From assembly GCF_015666175.1 (NCBI RefSeq), contig NZ_JADPIE010000004.1, forward strand, positions 74,118 to 138,117: DNA of 64,000 nucleotides. Direction: 5' to 3'. Both the position numbers and the translations under genes were made by a program. Numbering within the stretch: position 1 is the first letter of the stretch; every line of letters starts with the position of its first letter. The DNA comes from Halonatronomonas betaini. GTDB taxonomy: Bacteria; Bacillota; Halanaerobiia; Halanaerobiales; Halarsenatibacteraceae. Of this stretch, positions 55,135-62,850 are shown one piece after another. The notes under the pieces are model-generated. The model was not told where the DNA came from. It worked only from the letters and a program-made list of their open reading frames with translations, and ran no database searches.

Positions 55135-55201
55135 GCGTTATCCCAGCATCATCGTGCATTATCCCAGCATTATTCAAATCATCGCAAGTATTCCCTATAA
55201 T
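55135..55201 (+). promoter_or_regulatory. Box promoter 2, with tandem boxes
   Basis: Box copies are GCGTTATCCCAGCATCA (55135-55151) and GCATTATCCCAGCATTA (55156-55172), 21 bp apart. They are followed by -35 TTCAAA (55173-55178), 17-bp spacer and TATAAT (55196-55201). The spacing of the second copy is identical to box promoters 1 and 3. It begins 2 bases after the intron 3' end and drives the gene at 55264. Confidence 0.78.
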
Positions 55202-55263
55202 AATAAACAGAAAGTGATAGAAAAATCAATAGAGATCGCAGCATCAATAGGAGGAAGTTATTT

Positions 55264-55620
55264 ATGGAGTCGGCCTTTATCTGCGATAAAATCCTATTCA
55301 GTCACATATATGAGCTGGAAAGTCGACGGTCTGAAAGAGATTGCTGGCCCTCGACCTACTTTTACCAGATAAAGATTGACACTTATCCAGAAAATCAACC
55401 CAGTATCAAAGAGGCCGGCCAGCATTTGCTGGATATCCTTTCCTCAGAAATTAGCTGCTGCGATGTCCTCTGTCAGCTAAATCATGACCAATACGCATTA
55501 ATCCTTTATGATGTCGATTCCAGAGAAGCTGACAGAATAAAAGATAGAATCTCAAACCATTATAAGCAAACAGCTAGCAAGCTTGAAGCTAAGCTTGAGA
55601 TAGATTACAAATCCTTATAA
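55264..55620 (+). CDS. Stand-alone degenerate GGDEF-like protein
   Basis: This 118-residue protein corresponds to the C-terminal domain of the two SARP regulators. Its start FICDKILFSHIYELESRR matches their YLCTPDKFLELYKLEKRR, and HLLDILSSEISCCDVLCQL is followed by NHDQY (73-77) in place of GGDEF, then ALILYDVDSREADRIKDRI. It has no DNA-binding part. It has its own ribosome site (AGGAGGAAG, 5 bases) and boxed promoter, so it is a real gene rather than a fragment. It might titrate or modulate the SARP regulators by tail-tail contact. A cyclase function is unlikely. Confidence 0.65.
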   Translation: MESAFICDKILFSHIYELESRRSERDCWPSTYFYQIKIDTYPENQPSIKEAGQHLLDILSSEISCCDVLCQLNHDQYALILYDVDSREADRIKDRISNHYKQTASKLEAKLEIDYKSL

Positions 55621-55740
55621 TAGAATAAATCAAACCTGGAGGTGATTAAAAAACCTGACTCAGCCGAACTGAAAGTTGCTGGATTGGCAGTTTAGGCATG
55701 TGGAGAGCACTATAAGAATTAGCTTAATATTTAACCTTCC

Positions 55741-55840
55741 TTATTGGAGGCAGTGACCTGTTATCTTAAATCTGGTCACCTGAAAAGATAGCAGTGAGCC
55801 AGTGGTGAAACCGACCAAAGGGAAAAACCAAATCCAATAA
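55741..55840 (+). promoter_or_regulatory. c-di-GMP-II-type riboswitch, cluster B
   Basis: P1 is TTATTGGA (55741-55748) with TCCAATAA (55833-55840). P2 is TGTTATCTT (55759-55767) with AAGATAGCA (55785-55793), nine pairs although the sequence differs from copy A. The loop TGGTCACC near 55773-55780 faces GGTGA and GACCA in GGTGAAACCGACCAA (55804-55818), forming the pseudoknot. The GGTGAAACCGACC end is the part closest to the Clostridium c-di-GMP-II aptamer as I remember it. P1 ends exactly one base before the AGGGGG ribosome site (55841-55846). The upstream 110 bases contain no confident promoter. Confidence 0.78.
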
Positions 55841-55856
55841 AGGGGGATTAATACTA

Positions 55857-56828
55857 ATGAGAAAACTATTTATCGGTATTTTAGCAATAGCAGTCGTCTT
55901 TGGTATGAGCATGGGAGTAATGGCTGATGAAGGTCATGAAGCTACAATTGACCAGGATGGGACTAATTTAGATGCTATGATTGAGCAAGTGGGTGAATCT
56001 CATGAGGCTAAAATAACTCAAGAAGGCAATCTTTGGGGATTAGGTCATGATATTCATGATCCAGGCTGGGAAGCTGCAACATATTCCTGGATTGATCAAG
56101 CAGGAATAAGAAATGAAGCAATAATTAATTCAGTATCTAGCAGTGATAATACTGCATTATTTTTAAGAATTAATCAAGATGGTATGGAAAATTTTGCTGA
56201 AATAAATAGAAATTATGATGAAAATGGTGCTAATTCTTGGTCTGAGATAGATCAAATGGGAAATGAAAATAAAGCTATAATAGATTCATATTTATCAGAT
56301 TACCCATGGTCAATTTCAAGTGCAGTAACTATCTATCAAGATGGAGATGAAAATAAAGCTGATGTTTTCTCAGGTGGGGAAACTCAGAACCTAGGCGGTA
56401 GTGATGCAGATTTAGTTCAAGAGGGTAACAGAAATATCATTGAACTAGTTCAAACTGAAGCAAATGCTTGGATTAAACAAGATGGAGACGATAATTTATT
56501 CAGGCTTGAGCATAATACAGAATTCCCAGCACAAAATGACTCAGAAGTATTCTTCACTCAGGAAGGCGACGAAAACAAGTTTGTAGGATTTAATGGTGAA
56601 GAAAAAACCGATCGGGCAGTACAAACTGATTCCGTGTTTGCTGGTCAGCAAACTGGTGATAGAAATGTTATAGGTCTCCACCAGGGTGGAAATGATTCTG
56701 CAGAAATAAATCAAATTGGAAATGATAATACAGCTTTATTATGGCAAAGTGAAGATGCAGGTCATTCATCTGATATAAATCAAGAAGGATATGAAAATAC
56801 TGCTGAAGTAATACAAAGCACTAATTAA
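55857..56828 (+). CDS. Major curlin-like amyloid subunit, cluster B
   Basis: This 323-residue protein has a signal peptide ending near VMADEG. Curlin repeats run through the mature protein (ATIDQDGTNL, AMIEQVGESH, AKITQEGN, SEIDQMGNEN, AEINQIGNDN, SDINQEGYEN) but with longer acidic inserts than in cluster A. The signal peptide and position match the first gene of cluster A (MRKA/MRKL starts). Secretion by the CsgG pores at 60039 and 60895 is inferred. AGGGGG precedes the ATG by about 10 bases, directly after riboswitch P1. Confidence 0.85.
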   Translation: MRKLFIGILAIAVVFGMSMGVMADEGHEATIDQDGTNLDAMIEQVGESHEAKITQEGNLWGLGHDIHDPGWEAATYSWIDQAGIRNEAIINSVSSSDNTALFLRINQDGMENFAEINRNYDENGANSWSEIDQMGNENKAIIDSYLSDYPWSISSAVTIYQDGDENKADVFSGGETQNLGGSDADLVQEGNRNIIELVQTEANAWIKQDGDDNLFRLEHNTEFPAQNDSEVFFTQEGDENKFVGFNGEEKTDRAVQTDSVFAGQQTGDRNVIGLHQGGNDSAEINQIGNDNTALLWQSEDAGHSSDINQEGYENTAEVIQSTN

Positions 56829-56847
56829 TAGATCTAATAGGTGTTAT

Positions 56848-56884
56848 AATAATGGGCACCTTATTTAATAAGGTGCCCATTATT
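56848..56884 (+). terminator. Strong intra-operon hairpin after the major curlin
   Basis: AATGGGCACCTTATT (56851-56865) is exactly complementary to AATAAGGTGCCCATT (56867-56881), and the stem extends by AT pairs. Only a short T tract follows. The position matches the hairpin at 10760 in cluster A. Confidence 0.72.
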
Positions 56885-57008
56885 TCAAAAGCTTAGTTAA
56901 TTATAGTTGTTTATAGTTATAGGCCTTAATTATTGGTTATAGATTATATTTTTAGTTTTAAGGATTCAAAATGATCTTTAACTAATAAAAAGGAGGCTTA
57001 TTAATATA

Positions 57009-57884
57009 ATGAAAAAACTATTTGCTTTTACTTTGGCTGTTATATTAGTCTTTGGTATCAGTTTTGTTGGATTGGCAGGCAATGAAGCAGATATTGACCA
57101 GATAGGGGACAGCGCAGAAGCTGATGTGGAACAAATAGGTAATGAGCATTTAGGAATAATAAATCAAACAACTGGTAATGTTGCTAATTTAGAACAAGAA
57201 GGATCTAATCATGTGGCAACTATTAATCAACAGCATCCTTCAGAAATAGCAGTAATTACATCTGAAATTATTTAAAAAGGAGATAACCATACAGCAGATA
57301 TTCTTCAGACTTTTGGAACAGGTAATTCTGAAGCTATAATATCTCAAGATGGCGAATTGAATTTAGGGGATATTTATCAAGCCGGGCCAGATATGAATGC
57401 TGATATTGAGCAGGATGGTATAATAAATACTGCTTTAATTTATCAAATTTGGGCTCGAGAAAATAATTCAATTATAAAACAAGAAGGGGAATCTAATTTT
57501 GCTAATATAAATCTTATGTCATCAGTAGAGGGAAAAGCAAGAATAAATCAAGAAGGAATCGCAAATGAAGCAGAAATATTTGGTGATATCGCCCATAGAG
57601 GTATCTATTCAATAAATCAAATTGGAGAAGCTAATACCGTTAATATTAATCAGCATGACTTTGTTGAAGGTAATGAAGCTCAAATAGATCAATTTGGCGA
57701 CAATAATGAAGCTCAGATAGTTCAATTTGCTGTAGATTGGAATATTACTGGAAATAATGAAGGCTCTATTGTTCAAAGAGGTAATGATAATTCAGCATTA
57801 ATTAATCAAACTGCAGCAGAAGATATTGCTACAATAAATCAAGAAGGAAATTCTAATTCTGCAACAGTAATTCAGGGGAATTGA
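57009..57884 (+). pseudogene. Curlin-like gene split by an in-frame TAA
   Basis: A signal peptide and curlin repeats (ADIDQIGDSA, ADVEQIGNEH) run from ATG 57009 to TAA at 57273-57275. After the stop the same frame continues without shift as KGDNHTADILQTFGTGN and further regular repeats to 57884 (ADIEQDGIIN, SIIKQEGESN, AQIDQFGDNN, ATINQEGNSN). The stop falls where the repeat demands Gln (EII-stop-KGDNH), so one C-to-T change from CAA explains it. If read through, the product would be 291 residues. It may be a recent nonsense mutation, a sequencing error or a suppressed stop. The downstream part has a weak TTG (57357) but no ribosome site. Confidence 0.82.
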
Positions 57885-57902
57885 TTGAATTTCAATTCAT
57901 TG

Positions 57903-57922
57903 CAGCCTGTTAATTCAGGCTG
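57903..57922 (+). other. Intra-operon hairpin
   Basis: CAGCCTG (57903-57909) pairs with CAGGCTG (57916-57922), with no T run. It lies between the split curlin gene and the next curlin. Confidence 0.6.
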
Positions 57923-57951
57923 TATCAAAATCACTTTAAGTAGGTGATATA

Positions 57952-58623
57952 ATGGAAAAATTGGCCTTCAAAAATATAATAAGAAAACTAAACAGTTTAT
58001 TTATTAAAAAATTTATGTTAGTTATTTTAATATGTGTATTTGTTCTGTCTGCTGGAATTTTTGTTCAGGCTGAAGATATTAATGATGAATTGCTAGAATT
58101 AGAATCTGAAAATCAAAAAAATTTATTAGGCGAAGTTTCAATCCTGGATTACAATGATATAAGCTATAATACTTATACAGATAATTTGGCTAATATAAAC
58201 CAGGTGGGAAACATTAATTTTGCTTCAATAGAACAAGTAGGGGTAAACAATTATAGTTTGATTAAACAAATTGGTAATAATAATTCAACAGAGATTTATC
58301 AAGAAGGAGACAATAATATAGGAATTACTCATCAAGACGAATTTGCTTGGTGGTCTGGAAATAATGAAGCCTCTATTGAACAAAATGGAGATTATAATAT
58401 AGCTTTAATAGCTCAATATGGAAGCAATCATACAGGACAAATAAATCAGAGTAAAGATGATAATGAAGCTGGAATTATTCAATTAGGAACAAATACAAGT
58501 AAAAGGATAGATCAAAACGGAGAGAATAACTCAGCTGATATCATGAGTTTTAAAAATGATGAGAGTTTAGAAGTAATTCAACACGGTGACAACCAGAATA
58601 TAGAAATCCTGATCGGTGAGTAG
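57952..58623 (+). CDS. Curlin-repeat protein, cluster B
   Basis: This 223-residue protein has a long N-terminal region (about 25 residues) before the hydrophobic signal segment, ending near VQAED. A non-repeat acidic segment (about 45-75) precedes curlin repeats (ANINQVGNIN, ASIEQVGVNN, SLIKQIGNNN, TEIYQEGDNN, ASIEQNGDYN). The last repeats lose the pattern and end VIQHGDNQNIEILIGE. It may be a secondary subunit. It is followed by the ribosome site of the nucleator-like gene (AAAGGAGG) straight after its stop. Confidence 0.82.
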   Translation: MEKLAFKNIIRKLNSLFIKKFMLVILICVFVLSAGIFVQAEDINDELLELESENQKNLLGEVSILDYNDISYNTYTDNLANINQVGNINFASIEQVGVNNYSLIKQIGNNNSTEIYQEGDNNIGITHQDEFAWWSGNNEASIEQNGDYNIALIAQYGSNHTGQINQSKDDNEAGIIQLGTNTSKRIDQNGENNSADIMSFKNDESLEVIQHGDNQNIEILIGE

Positions 58624-58638
58624 AAAGGAGGTGAAATA

Positions 58639-59019
58639 GTGAGAATCATAAAAAGCCTCCTTTTTCTTCTGTTAATTTTACTGGTTATATCTGGAGTTAC
58701 AATCCAAACCGCCACAGTAGCTGAACTCAATCTTAACTTAGAACCAGGTTTCAATTATGAAATAACAATAGATGATAGCTGGAATATCAGGATCATTTTC
58801 TCTGATAACAATAACTATCAGGAAGTTTTTCAATCTGGCGATAAAAATTTTTCTCTTATTTTTCAGCAGGGCGAAAATTCTGAAGCCCGTATTTCTCAGG
58901 AAGGTAGCGGCAATCAGGCAGTAATCAATCAGCAATCAGTTAGTGATGCTGAGAGTAATGCAGATGCAGAGACCAATAATAGTCCAGATGGTGACGATGA
59001 TGATAAGGAGGATGATTAA
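58639..59019 (+). CDS. Minor curlin/nucleator-like protein, cluster B
   Basis: This 126-residue paralogue of the gene at 12102 has a signal peptide, a NLEPGFNYEITIDDSWNIRIIF segment matching the EIDEEFNIVISL of that gene, and then three curlin repeats (SLIFQQGENS, ARISQEGSGN, AVINQQSVSD). An extra acidic tail (SPDGDDDDKEDD) is not found in cluster A. GTG at 58639 follows AAAGGAGGTG by 7 bases. Nucleation or anchoring is inferred from size and position. Confidence 0.75.
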   Translation: MRIIKSLLFLLLILLVISGVTIQTATVAELNLNLEPGFNYEITIDDSWNIRIIFSDNNNYQEVFQSGDKNFSLIFQQGENSEARISQEGSGNQAVINQQSVSDAESNADAETNNSPDGDDDDKEDD

Positions 59020-59021
59020 CT

Positions 59022-59555
59022 TTGACTAAAAACTATAAGAATATGGCAGCAATAATTACAATTAGTTTATTTCTGGCAGTAATTATTCTGGCAACACCTG
59101 CCCTGGCAGAAGAGGATGAAGATTTAGAATGGAGAATGGAGCTGATTGAGGCTTCCAGGGCAATGATGGAAGAGGAGGATACCCCGGAGTTTAGAAACCA
59201 TAAACTGGGCTCTGTCTTTACAACCTATGGCGAAGGCGACAATCTAATTAATACTGGCCTGAGATTTGCACCCCAGCTAGGTTCTCCAGCTGGCAGGCCA
59301 TTAAGGTTTATCGGTGAAGTCTTTTATCTCAGAGCCGAGAGCGAGATCGCCGGGTTTATGTCATTATCCTTTGAGCCAATTGAGAATATTTACATTGGCG
59401 CCGGTGGCGATGTTATCGGTGAGGCAGAATACCATCTCTTTGCCGGCTGGGATATCACAGATAATATCTTTGTTGAGGCCAGAGCTATAAATACAGGTGG
59501 AAGTTTCGAAGATAGCAATGTCTATCCAGTAGCTGGCTTCCAGATTAGCTTTTAG
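59022..59555 (+). CDS. Curli-linked small barrel-like exported protein, cluster B
   Basis: This 177-residue paralogue of the gene at 12427 has the same helix after the signal peptide (LEWRMELIEASRAMMEEE versus LETRLELIAASQRLEQEG), GRPLRFIGEVFYLRAESEIAGFMSLSFEP versus the matching segment of A, and a terminal Phe (FQISF). Predicted to be an outer-membrane barrel. TTG at 59022 has AAGGAGG at 10 bases; the next ATG (59043) lacks one. It lies between the nucleator and csgF here, but after the nucleator and before csgG in A. Confidence 0.72.
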   Translation: MTKNYKNMAAIITISLFLAVIILATPALAEEDEDLEWRMELIEASRAMMEEEDTPEFRNHKLGSVFTTYGEGDNLINTGLRFAPQLGSPAGRPLRFIGEVFYLRAESEIAGFMSLSFEPIENIYIGAGGDVIGEAEYHLFAGWDITDNIFVEARAINTGGSFEDSNVYPVAGFQISF

Positions 59556-59570
59556 AGGAGGTTTAAATAA

Positions 59571-60011
59571 ATGAAAAAGATAATTCCTATAATTGTTGCA
59601 TTTGCGCTGGTTTTAGCATTTGCAGGTAATATCGAAGCCTTTAATGGCTATAACTATACCATGAGCTGGAGTTTCCAGACCTTTAATGATCCAAATGCCC
59701 GGCAGGTGGCAATCAATACCGCTGAAACCCAGAGAGAATTAGTTGATGAAGAAGAGGACCCAATTCAGGATTTTGCTGATGGCCTGGAGCGGAGACTATA
59801 TAGCTCAGCCCAGCGGGAAATCGTTGATATGATCATGGATGAAGATGAAGTACCCTATGGCGAATTTGATGCCGGTAACTTAAATATATCTGTAGCCGAA
59901 GATCCCCAGACTGGCGAGGTTATCGTTGAAATAGTCGACCAGATTAGCGGTGACAGCACAATTATAACCTATTCAGATGATGATTTCGGTGGTGACTTTG
60001 GCGGCTGGTAA
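59571..60011 (+). CDS. csgF: CsgF-like curli assembly factor, cluster B
   Basis: This 146-residue paralogue of the gene at 11616 has a signal peptide, then YNYTMSWSFQTFNDPNARQV at the mature N terminus, the helix FADGLERRLYSSAQREIVDMI, and the end strands LNISVAEDPQTGEVIVEIVDQISG. The F.DPN replaces F.NPN of cluster A. AGAGGAGG precedes the ATG by about 9 bases. It is directly upstream of the two CsgG genes, whose pore it should cap. Confidence 0.87.
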   Translation: MKKIIPIIVAFALVLAFAGNIEAFNGYNYTMSWSFQTFNDPNARQVAINTAETQRELVDEEEDPIQDFADGLERRLYSSAQREIVDMIMDEDEVPYGEFDAGNLNISVAEDPQTGEVIVEIVDQISGDSTIITYSDDDFGGDFGGW

Positions 60012-60038
60012 ATCACAAGCTGTTAGGAGGATATAAAT

Positions 60039-60842
60039 ATGACATATGAAGCTAAAACCTTAATAGGTATTATAGCATTAAGCCTTGTTGCTATACTAAT
60101 AATTCCCGGGGTTACCCTGGCCGAAGATTTAGATGATGCCAGTATCGATGAACTAATGGATAAAATCTTAGAAGAAGCCGATGAAATTAAATCTTCGGAG
60201 AAGAATGTAACTGTGGCCACCCAGCTGCTGGCAGCTCTGCCTGAGCCAGCTGAAGATGAAAAAGCCTCAATTGCAGTCTATAATATTGCCGATAAGACTG
60301 GACAGCGCCAGGAGACTGGTTCAGCAGTCGTCACCCAGGGGGCAACAGATATGCTAATTACCGCCCTGGCCAGGTCAAGGCAGTTTAATGTCCTGGATAG
60401 ATCCAGTCTCGGTGATTTCATGAATGAACAGCAGCTCCAGGCTGAAGACCGCCTTGCATTCGGTGAAGGACCTGATCTCGGCGAGATGAAAGGCGCCGAC
60501 TATGTCCTTGAAGGCGCTATCACCGAATATCAAGTCGATAAAACCTCTGGTGGCATGGGTATTTCAGTCGGTGGCGTCGGCGGCTCCACTGAAACTGCCG
60601 TTGCCAGAACTGCCATAGATTTAAGGCTGGTCGATACAACCACAGCTGAAGTTGTCTGGGCCAGGAGTTTAAAGGACGAGATAGAGGGCGAAAGAGTTGG
60701 AGTTCAGGCATTCTCCTTTATGGGAGATAATGTCGTTGAATTCGAGACCGGTGAAGGCAAGCAGGAAGTTATAAACCTTGTCGTTAGAACACTTCTTGAG
60801 GAGGCAGTCTTTGATTTAGCCGAGAGCGATATTGTCAATTAA
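60039..60842 (+). CDS. csgG: CsgG-family curli secretion pore, cluster B copy 1
   Basis: The signal segment of this 267-residue protein ends near VTLAED and it has no lipobox. The core shows ASIAVYNIADKTGQ, VVTQGATDMLITALARSRQFNVLDR, MKGADYVLEGAITEYQVDKTSGG, AIDLRLVDTTTAEVVWARSL and VINLVVRTLLEEAVF. It is closest to the cluster A pore. As in A, the loop after TGQ is short and lacks aromatic residues. GGAGGA precedes the ATG. Confidence 0.87.
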   Translation: MTYEAKTLIGIIALSLVAILIIPGVTLAEDLDDASIDELMDKILEEADEIKSSEKNVTVATQLLAALPEPAEDEKASIAVYNIADKTGQRQETGSAVVTQGATDMLITALARSRQFNVLDRSSLGDFMNEQQLQAEDRLAFGEGPDLGEMKGADYVLEGAITEYQVDKTSGGMGISVGGVGGSTETAVARTAIDLRLVDTTTAEVVWARSLKDEIEGERVGVQAFSFMGDNVVEFETGEGKQEVINLVVRTLLEEAVFDLAESDIVN

Positions 60843-60894
60843 TCGTTATTAAAACTATATAACAATTGATCATCTCCAAATTAGGAGGCAGATT

Positions 60895-61695
60895 ATGAAA
60901 AAATATAAATTAGCAGGAGTTATCTCTCTCTGTTTAGTTCTAATAATCAGTGGATTTTTAGCAGTAGAAAGTTCTGCCGATGGGCTGGATTTAGAGGATG
61001 ACCAGGAACTAGAAGACTTAAAGGATGAGATCCTGACTGATAGCGATCAGATCTTATCTGCCGATCCCAATGTCAATACATCTACCCAGCTGCTGGCTTC
61101 TTTAGATGAACCAGAGGATAAGCCGGCAGTGGCAGTCTTTGAGATTGACGATGAGACCGGTGAATTCACTGAAGATGGCTCATCGCTGGTCAGTCAGGGA
61201 GCAGGCGATATGCTTGTTACAGCCTTAAAACGCTCCAGGCAGTTTAAAGTATTGGAGAGAATAAGTGATGAACATCTAATGAATGAACATGACTTAAAGG
61301 ATAATAATCTGATTGCAGCAGATGAAGGGCCTGAGCTCAATGAACTGGCAGGAGCCGATTATATCATAGATGGTTCTGTAACTGAGTATCAGGTCGATAA
61401 AGAATCAGGTGGTACCGGCTTATCAATTGCCGGAGTCGGTGGTTCAGACGAATATGCTGTGGCCAGCACAGCCATTGATTTAAGACTGGTAGATGCCACC
61501 ACCGGTGAAGTTCTCTGGTCCAGGAGTTTAAGAGATGAGATAGAAGGCGAAAGAGTCGGAGTTGAGACCTTTGAATTTATGGGTGAGAATATTGTAGAGT
61601 TTGAAGCCGGCCAGGGCAAACAGGAAGTTGTTAACTTGGTTTTAAGGAGATTGCTGGAAGAAGCAGTCTTTGAGCTCTCTGAATTTATCCATTAA
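60895..61695 (+). CDS. csgG: CsgG-family curli secretion pore, cluster B copy 2
   Basis: This 266-residue tandem paralogue of the preceding gene shows AVAVFEIDDETGE, LVSQGAGDMLVTALKRSRQFKVLER, LAGADYIIDGSVTEYQVDKESGG, AIDLRLVDATTGEVLWSRSL and VVNLVLRRLLEEAVF. It differs from copy 1 mostly in the N-terminal acidic segment and the loop after TGE (FTEDGSSLVSQ). Two pores in one operon may form mixed rings or serve different substrates. AGGAGG precedes the ATG. Confidence 0.86.
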   Translation: MKKYKLAGVISLCLVLIISGFLAVESSADGLDLEDDQELEDLKDEILTDSDQILSADPNVNTSTQLLASLDEPEDKPAVAVFEIDDETGEFTEDGSSLVSQGAGDMLVTALKRSRQFKVLERISDEHLMNEHDLKDNNLIAADEGPELNELAGADYIIDGSVTEYQVDKESGGTGLSIAGVGGSDEYAVASTAIDLRLVDATTGEVLWSRSLRDEIEGERVGVETFEFMGENIVEFEAGQGKQEVVNLVLRRLLEEAVFELSEFIH

Positions 61696-61731
61696 TTACT
61701 GTCAGCCCTGGAGAAATGGAGGTTGATAATC

Positions 61732-62838
61732 TTGGCAGGATATCTGAAAAAATTTGGAGTAATTCTTATTATATTAGTCTTATTGCCCGTTTTAAGCAGC
61801 TGTGATGGGCTACAGGATGAAGCTGAGATTGAATATAATTATTTAAATATATCTGCAGATAATCAGTATGGCGTTGAGCAGATTGAGCCAGATTTAGGCC
61901 GTTACCGTTATGAAGACGGTGCTGTTGTCGAAATAGAATTTGCCGAGGCTGCAGGCTATGAATTTCTCGGCTGGGAAGGCGATGACAGCGGAGATGTTGC
62001 CGGTTCTGATGGTGACTATAGCATTCAGCTTGATGGCGATAAAAATATCAGGGCAGCCCTCAGGCTTAACGAATTTAAACCCCTGGAAATAGATTTTAGC
62101 GGTATCGAACCTATCGATTATACTGATACCGATGATATAACCGGAGTTCCCCATAATCTTGAAGATGTCACCATCTTCTTTAATAATGCCCTTTATCCTG
62201 ACAATGAACTGGAAGTCAGAATTGAAAAGGTTAATGATAACGGCAATGACAACGGCAATGACACTGGCGATAATGATCAGGATGAGGATATTATAGAAAC
62301 TAATAATGTCGAGATAGACGAGAATAAAATAGAGATCAGTCTGACCGACTGGCGGGATAGATTTTTCACTGATGAAGATCAGGATGAATACTTAGAATTT
62401 GCAGAAGAATATCAGTTGATTGTTGAAACTCCCTATGATGATTATATCATCGATGTCGATAATCGTGAGTATCAAAATGATGAGATTGTTGTAAACTTCA
62501 TGGTCGAAGAGCCTTATCCTGAAACTCCAGAGAATGTCAGGATTGAAAGAAAAGGCGATGATTACGAAATTTCCTGGCAGCGGAGCAGAGCCAATGCACA
62601 GATTGATGTCGATGAATATGTAAAAGAATACAGGCTATATAAATTCACCGGTGAGAGCGATTTTACTGAAGATGATGCTGATGAAGAAATTGAAATAGAT
62701 GTTGACAATCCTGATGATAAAAAAGTAATCAGATATGAAGGAGAAATTCAGGATACCGAGAATATATATTATAGAGTCAAAGCAATTAATGAATATGATA
62801 ATGATAGTGGGTTAAGCGAGACTGTTGAACTTGATTAG
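61732..62838 (+). CDS. Lipoprotein with InlB-type and fibronectin-like domains
   Basis: This 368-residue protein has a signal peptide with lipobox LSSC (Cys about 24). Residues about 35-110 resemble a divergent InlB B-repeat (VVEIEFAEAAGYEFLGWEGDDSG ... GDKNIRAAL). A central acidic domain contains an Asn/Asp-rich linker (DNGNDNGNDTGDND), and the C terminus (about 265-368) resembles a fibronectin III domain. TTG 61732 is chosen by ATGGAGG at 9 bases. It follows csgG by 36 bases and may be in the same operon, so surface attachment of curli is one possible role. Confidence 0.7.
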   Translation: MAGYLKKFGVILIILVLLPVLSSCDGLQDEAEIEYNYLNISADNQYGVEQIEPDLGRYRYEDGAVVEIEFAEAAGYEFLGWEGDDSGDVAGSDGDYSIQLDGDKNIRAALRLNEFKPLEIDFSGIEPIDYTDTDDITGVPHNLEDVTIFFNNALYPDNELEVRIEKVNDNGNDNGNDTGDNDQDEDIIETNNVEIDENKIEISLTDWRDRFFTDEDQDEYLEFAEEYQLIVETPYDDYIIDVDNREYQNDEIVVNFMVEEPYPETPENVRIERKGDDYEISWQRSRANAQIDVDEYVKEYRLYKFTGESDFTEDDADEEIEIDVDNPDDKKVIRYEGEIQDTENIYYRVKAINEYDNDSGLSETVELD

Positions 62839-62850
62839 GAGGTGAAAGGG

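Noticed and set aside
55264-55620. Fragment of a SARP gene cut by the intron
   Set aside because: It has its own AGGAGGAAG site, ATG and boxed promoter, and no SARP remnant lies on the other side of the intron.
57276-57884. Frameshift between two separate curlin genes
   Set aside because: Both parts are in the same frame and the gap between them reads as curlin repeats; only the TAA interrupts, so it is a nonsense change.
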